From Edaphochlamys debaryana (taxonomy: Eukaryota; Chlorophyta; Chlorophyceae; Chlamydomonadales): a DNA stretch of 64,000 bases. The stretch covers positions 1,178,001-1,242,000 of the forward strand of contig JAEHOE010000001.1 in the NCBI GenBank assembly GCA_016858145.1, given 5' to 3'. Below, one piece after another: positions 60,240-64,000 of this stretch. Below the pieces are notes generated by a model that was given only the letters and a program-made list of their open reading frames with translations, did no database searches and was not told the origin of the DNA. Positions within the stretch are counted from its first letter, which is position 1, and the number at the start of each line of letters is the position of its first letter. The translations under genes and the position numbers were made by a program.

Positions 60240-60758
60240 AGCAGAGAGGAGCGATGAGAGCGGCCAGGGCTGGGCGCTGTCCGGGGAGCGGCCTGCAGGA
60301 GGGGGCCCGCGGCGTACAGTGACAGCACCGTGTACCGGTAGTGTGTCGGTACGTGCGAGCGGTGCACTGATTGCCGGCGTTCTAGCGACTGTTGTTCTTG
60401 GGGTTGGGGGCATCGTGGGCGTGGGGAAGGCTGGGGGAGGGTACTTGCGGGGAGGGATCGAAGACGTCGGGGTCGAGCCGGTCTGGGCAGGAGGGGTGGC
60501 GCCGACCCCTGGGCGCGGACAGCCGGCTGAGCAGCGGCTCGGCGTTGATAGGTTTCTGAGCTGTGTATACTCTGTATCGTGTAAGGAGTTTGTTGTCCCG
60601 TTGTCCCACTTGAGTGCGCATCGGTGCTGGCTCGCCTTCTTAACGCCATCAGGGACGAGTAAGACGCCTCATAGCTGCATACTGCTCGTACAGCGACTCC
60701 TTATCTTGCGGCTCAATTGGGTGTCCGCTGTGCCTAGCCGAACGTCTTTATCCATCCG
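60240..60758. other. TGD5 3' UTR and promoter of the dehydrogenase gene
   Basis: TGTAA at 60580-60584 marks the likely 3' end of the TGD5-like transcript. The remaining about 170 bp is the promoter/5' UTR of the next gene, in the same orientation. Nothing else is seen. Confidence 0.5.
60580..60584 (+). terminator. TGTAA poly(A) signal of the TGD5-like gene
   Basis: In the context tatcgtgtaaggag, 341 bp after the stop at 60239. Confidence 0.55.
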
Positions 60759-63345
60759 ATGCTCCTCACCGCACCTTCGCGCGTGGGCGTGAGCGCGAGC
60801 GCTCGCGGCTCGCAGCGACGCTCTGCATTCAGCGCTCATTCTAGTGCCAAGCCCGCCGTCAGCTCGCAGCTCAGCGGGAATGTGCAGTTGAGCGTGGGGA
60901 AGCCCCATCGGCGCTCCGCCGGGCAACGCATCATTGCTCAGGCGTCCCCCTCCGCGGCTACGGTGGCGAAGGGGGCGGAGGCTGGCGCAACGGGGGTCAA
61001 GGTACGTCAACAGGGGGGGTGAAAAGCCGGGGTGGGTGGGGTAGGGGGCCTACAGGTGGGTAAGGCACTCGGCCTAGATGAGGTGCCGTTCACGCGTGGC
61101 GGGAACTCCTCATGGGGGGTAGCGGTAGGGGGCCCACAGTTGGGTAAGGTACTGGGGCTGGATGCGGTGCCGTTGACGCGTGCCGCAAGTCACTCATGCC
61201 TAAACAGGGTGCTCAAAAGGCGCTCTAACAGCTCGTGCTATGGCCTTAGTAGGCCCCTTACGCCAGTGCGGCTGAGCGGTGCGCAACCCCAGCTTCTTTT
61301 GCCCCACTCCCTCTCATCCCTACCTCTCCCCGCCTTTCAGGTGACCGTCGTGGGCGTTGGCCTCATGGGTGAGCAGGCCTTCACCATGTGTAGTGCTATG
61401 CCGGGCCTCCCCCAGCTCGCTGTCCTGGCAGCTCTGGTGCGGGCCTCCCCCAGCTTCAATCCTGAAGCCCGCGCCCTCCCGCTCTTGCGATCTTCCATCC
61501 CCGCTCCGCACACCATGCAGGCAACAAGATCGCTCGGCGCCTGGCCGCCTGCGGCCACTCGGTGCGCGCCTGGAACCGCACCCTCGAGAAGGCGGCTCCG
61601 CTGGCAGAGGCGGGCATTGCGGTGGACCCCACCATCGCTGCGGCGGTGGCGGGCTCCGACGTGGTGCTGCTGACGCTGTCGGACGCGGTCACCATCACGC
61701 GCACGCTGCTGTCGGAGGAGGTCCGGCCCCTGCTCAAGGGCAAGACGGTGCTGCAGCAGGGCACCATCGGTGAGGGGCGCGGTCTGGGGGTGGGGGTGTC
61801 TGAAGCTGAGCGGGGTCTGGGGCGAGGGGTGCGGGGGCGGGGTTGTGACAGGTACTTGGCGTGGGGGGGTGGGAGAGTGTGCGCAGACAGGGCTTGGCAC
61901 AAGGGCAGGGGCGATCTATGCTCTGTGCCATGGTGAGCTGTGGTTGCCCGGCCCTGTTGGTGCCAGGTCCCAAGGAGTCTGCTGCCCTGGCTGCCGAGGT
62001 GTCCGCCGCCGGTGGCTGCTACGTGGAGGCCCCCGTGCTGGGCAGCCAGCCCGAGGCGGAGAAGGGCACCCTGCTCATCATGGTGGGGGCGGCGGCGGAC
62101 CCCAAGGACGACCCCACAGGGCCCGTGTGGCCGCTGCTGCTGGCGCTGGGGCAGGAGCCCAACATCCACTACATCGGTCCCGTGGGCACCGCCGCGGCCG
62201 TCAAGCTAGCGCTCAACCAGCTCATCGCCAGCCTCACGGTGCGAACACGCTGCTGGCAGCACTGGCAGGGGACTGGCACGGTCTGCTGAACTTTCCATCG
62301 ACTGAGCTCTGCCCCTCCCTCCCCAGATTGGCTTCTCCACGTCTCTGGGCCTGGTCCAGCGCAGCGGTGCCCCGGTGGACAAGTTCATGTCCATCCTGCG
62401 CGCGTCGGCGCTGTACGCCCCCACGTACGACAAGAAGCTGCAGAAGATGCTGGACAGGGACTACGGGGCGGCCAACTTCCCAACCAAGGCAGGGGCACAC
62501 GGGCGGGGCGGGGCCACGCGAGCCAGGGACTCAGGGAGGCGGTCCACCCATCTGCTTCCTTCGCTACCCCTATACCCGTGCCCACCTCCCTCTCGCCCCC
62601 TCGCCCCCTCCCTCCCCTACGCAAGCCGGGGATGCATTCCCCACACGAGTCCTCCCCCCAGCCAGGCAGCCACCCTTTGCCCACTCCTGCTCAGCCCCTC
62701 CCACCGCCTTCCCCCCTTCCCCCTCCCCTCCCACCCCTATCCCCCCAGCACCTGCTCAAGGACGTGCGCCTGTTCGAGGCTGAGGCAGAGGCGGCGGGGC
62801 TGGACACCCGGCTGCTGGCTGCCCTCAAGGGCGTTGCGCAGGTGGGGCGGGGCTGGGAGGGTGGGGAGGAGCGCACGGGAGGAGCGTCAAGTGCAACAGC
62901 CCAGATGTCTGCAGTGCCGGAGTCAAAGACGCTCTGGGCGTCAGTAGGCTAGGAGGGCCTGCGACGTTTCAGTGCAGCGGTGTCAAAGGTTGCGGGGCAA
63001 GCTCGGAGAATCAATGCAGCAGCCGTGCGGGGTTGCAACGCCCAAGCACGGTGCAGAACGACCACGGAGAAGCATGTTACTCAGGCGCCCCAGCGTAGGG
63101 TCCGGTCCTCGCCCAATCCTGCCCGACCCTCCTGCGCCCGCCCCCGCCCCCCGCCGCGCCTCACCTCTGGCAGCAGCCCTCGCGCCCCCCCTTGCCCACC
63201 CCTGCCTTGCCCCGCCCTGCCGTGCCCCGCCCTGCCGCGCCCCGCCCCCCAGGACGCCGTGGACCGGGGCCTGGCCAACACCGACTACAGCGCAGTCTAC
63301 GACGCCGTGGTGTTCCCGGGGGACCAGGGGGCGCAGCGGCAGTGA
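60759..63345 (+). CDS. Plastid-targeted beta-hydroxyacid dehydrogenase (3-HIBADH / glyoxylate reductase-like)
   Basis: Seven exons: 60759-61001, 61341-61368, 61521-61769, 61967-62238, 62327-62488, 62749-62841, 63253-63345 (TGA); 379 residues, phases closed. Residues 1-75 are Ser/Ala/Arg-rich with no acidic residues early on, a chloroplast-type transit peptide. Then comes the Rossmann start VTVVGVGLMGNKIARRL (GxGxxG), VRAWNRT, the substrate loop QQGTIG, EAPVLGSQPEAEKGTL, and the catalytic-Lys helix AVKLALNQLIAS. The C-terminal helical domain has FPTKHLLKDVRLFEAEAEAA. NAD(P)H-dependent enzymes of this family reduce glyoxylate or succinic semialdehyde, or oxidise 3-hydroxyisobutyrate; the substrate cannot be told from sequence alone. 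The intron after FPTK has a GC donor (AAG/GCAGGG), supported by protein conservation on both sides. Confidence 0.92.
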
Positions 63346-64000
63346 GGCCGGGGCCGGCGCGGAGGCGGGGTTCTGCGGAGGGGTGAGAGCCACCCGGGGC
63401 TGGGGCGTGGGAGGCGTGAGGTGCATGGGGGGGGGAGGGATGAGATGAGAGAGGGGACGAGCAGGTGAGCGGGTGGTGTGAAGGAGACCTGGGGGGAGAC
63501 CAGGCCTTCATGTAAGGCAGACGGCCCGGGTCTGTGCAAGGGAGACCCCTATAGACCTCCTACAGACCAGCACGCTTGGGGAGGAGGGATGCATGCGGAC
63601 GGGTATGCAAGCTGAGAGGGAGACAGGGAGAAGTACTGGGGCTGGGGACTGGGGGAGAGGTGAGGAACTCCTGGGACCAGGGGTGCCAGCGACTAAGGGA
63701 GAGGTGAGTTCCAGAGTGCCCGGGAGAGCTGAGGGGTTACGACGAGAACAGCCTGGCGGAGCTGAGGGAGAGGGGGGCAGAGCTGATGGGGAGGCAGAGC
63801 TGAACCGAAAACCCCCACCGACCCCCCCGAGTCCTGACTAATCCGGTTGCGAACTTGCTTACAGTGCGTACAGAGTGCCTGCATCCCCCTGCCCTCGCCC
63901 CACGCATTACACTGACGCGTGTACTGTCTATCGCCGGCCGTGCTGTCGCGACGGCGCCTACCCCAGGGTTAGCTCAGGGTAAGCCGAGCGGGCGCTGACT
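63346..64000. other. 3' UTR of the dehydrogenase gene and spacer to window end
   Basis: The 3' UTR is purine-rich with TGTAA at 63511-63515. After it are short purine-rich repeats (ggagacc, gggagaggtgag) and no gene that I can support. Confidence 0.5.
63511..63515 (+). terminator. TGTAA poly(A) signal of the dehydrogenase gene
   Basis: In the context ccttcatgtaaggcag, 166 bp after the stop codon. Confidence 0.6.

Noticed and set aside
63950..64000. tRNA-like TAGCTCAGGGTAAGCCGAGC at the window end
   Set aside because: A D-arm-like GCTC..GAGC pair is visible, but the window ends before an anticodon or T arm can be tested, and U33 does not fall in place in the simplest fold.

Overview
This window looks like nuclear DNA of a GC-rich green alga, most likely a volvocine (Chlamydomonas/Volvox-like) species. 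The evidence is gene structure: many short exons, GT-AG introns with C-rich acceptors ending in gcag or ccag, TGTAA-type poly(A) signals after most stop codons, and very GC-biased third codon positions. Gene content agrees: an octotricopeptide-repeat (OPR) protein, a huge membrane protein of the 'TPR and PAS domain, tmcB-like' family seen in volvocines, and a plastid-type TGD5 homologue. There is no bacterial-style operon, and most long open frames are shadows of spliced genes.

Layout. 1-1781 (+): 3' part of an unrecognised Ala-rich gene. 2388-4799 (+): glutamine-amidotransferase-like DUF3700 protein, 8 exons. 6298-24977 (+): tmcB-like multi-pass membrane PAS protein. I resolved 45 exons whose phases close exactly into a 2721-residue protein; intron 1 (2.8 kb) carries an antisense retroelement fragment. 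25924-26919: non-autonomous hAT-like DNA transposon with an exact 8-bp target duplication, four 100-109 bp tandem repeats and a coding-like fragment. 28070-30869 (-): OPR protein. 32111-43271 (+): RPB1, the largest subunit of RNA polymerase II, 31 exons, 1841 residues. 44915-47108 (-): SEC14/CRAL-TRIO lipid-transfer protein with a His-rich tail. 48346-51810 (-): TPR protein, 5' end unresolved. 52886-58350 (-): MRD1/RBM19-type five-RRM protein of ribosome biogenesis. 58637-60239 (+): TGD5-like glycine-rich protein. 60759-63345 (+): plastid beta-hydroxyacid dehydrogenase.

The genes do not form a pathway; they are housekeeping and organelle-related neighbours. OPR/RPB1 and MRD1/TGD5 are divergent pairs, the second only 286 bp apart. 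RPB1 and SEC14 converge.

Most unusual points: RPB1 appears to lack nearly all zinc ligands of the clamp while keeping the catalytic NADFDGD motif; its CTD has Ala at heptad position 7 in most repeats; the hAT-like element is structurally complete; two introns appear to be GC-AG; and there are 8-nt and 16-nt microexons.

Limits: exon boundaries come from splice consensus, phase closure and remembered family similarity, not from transcripts or database searches. First exons are the least certain.
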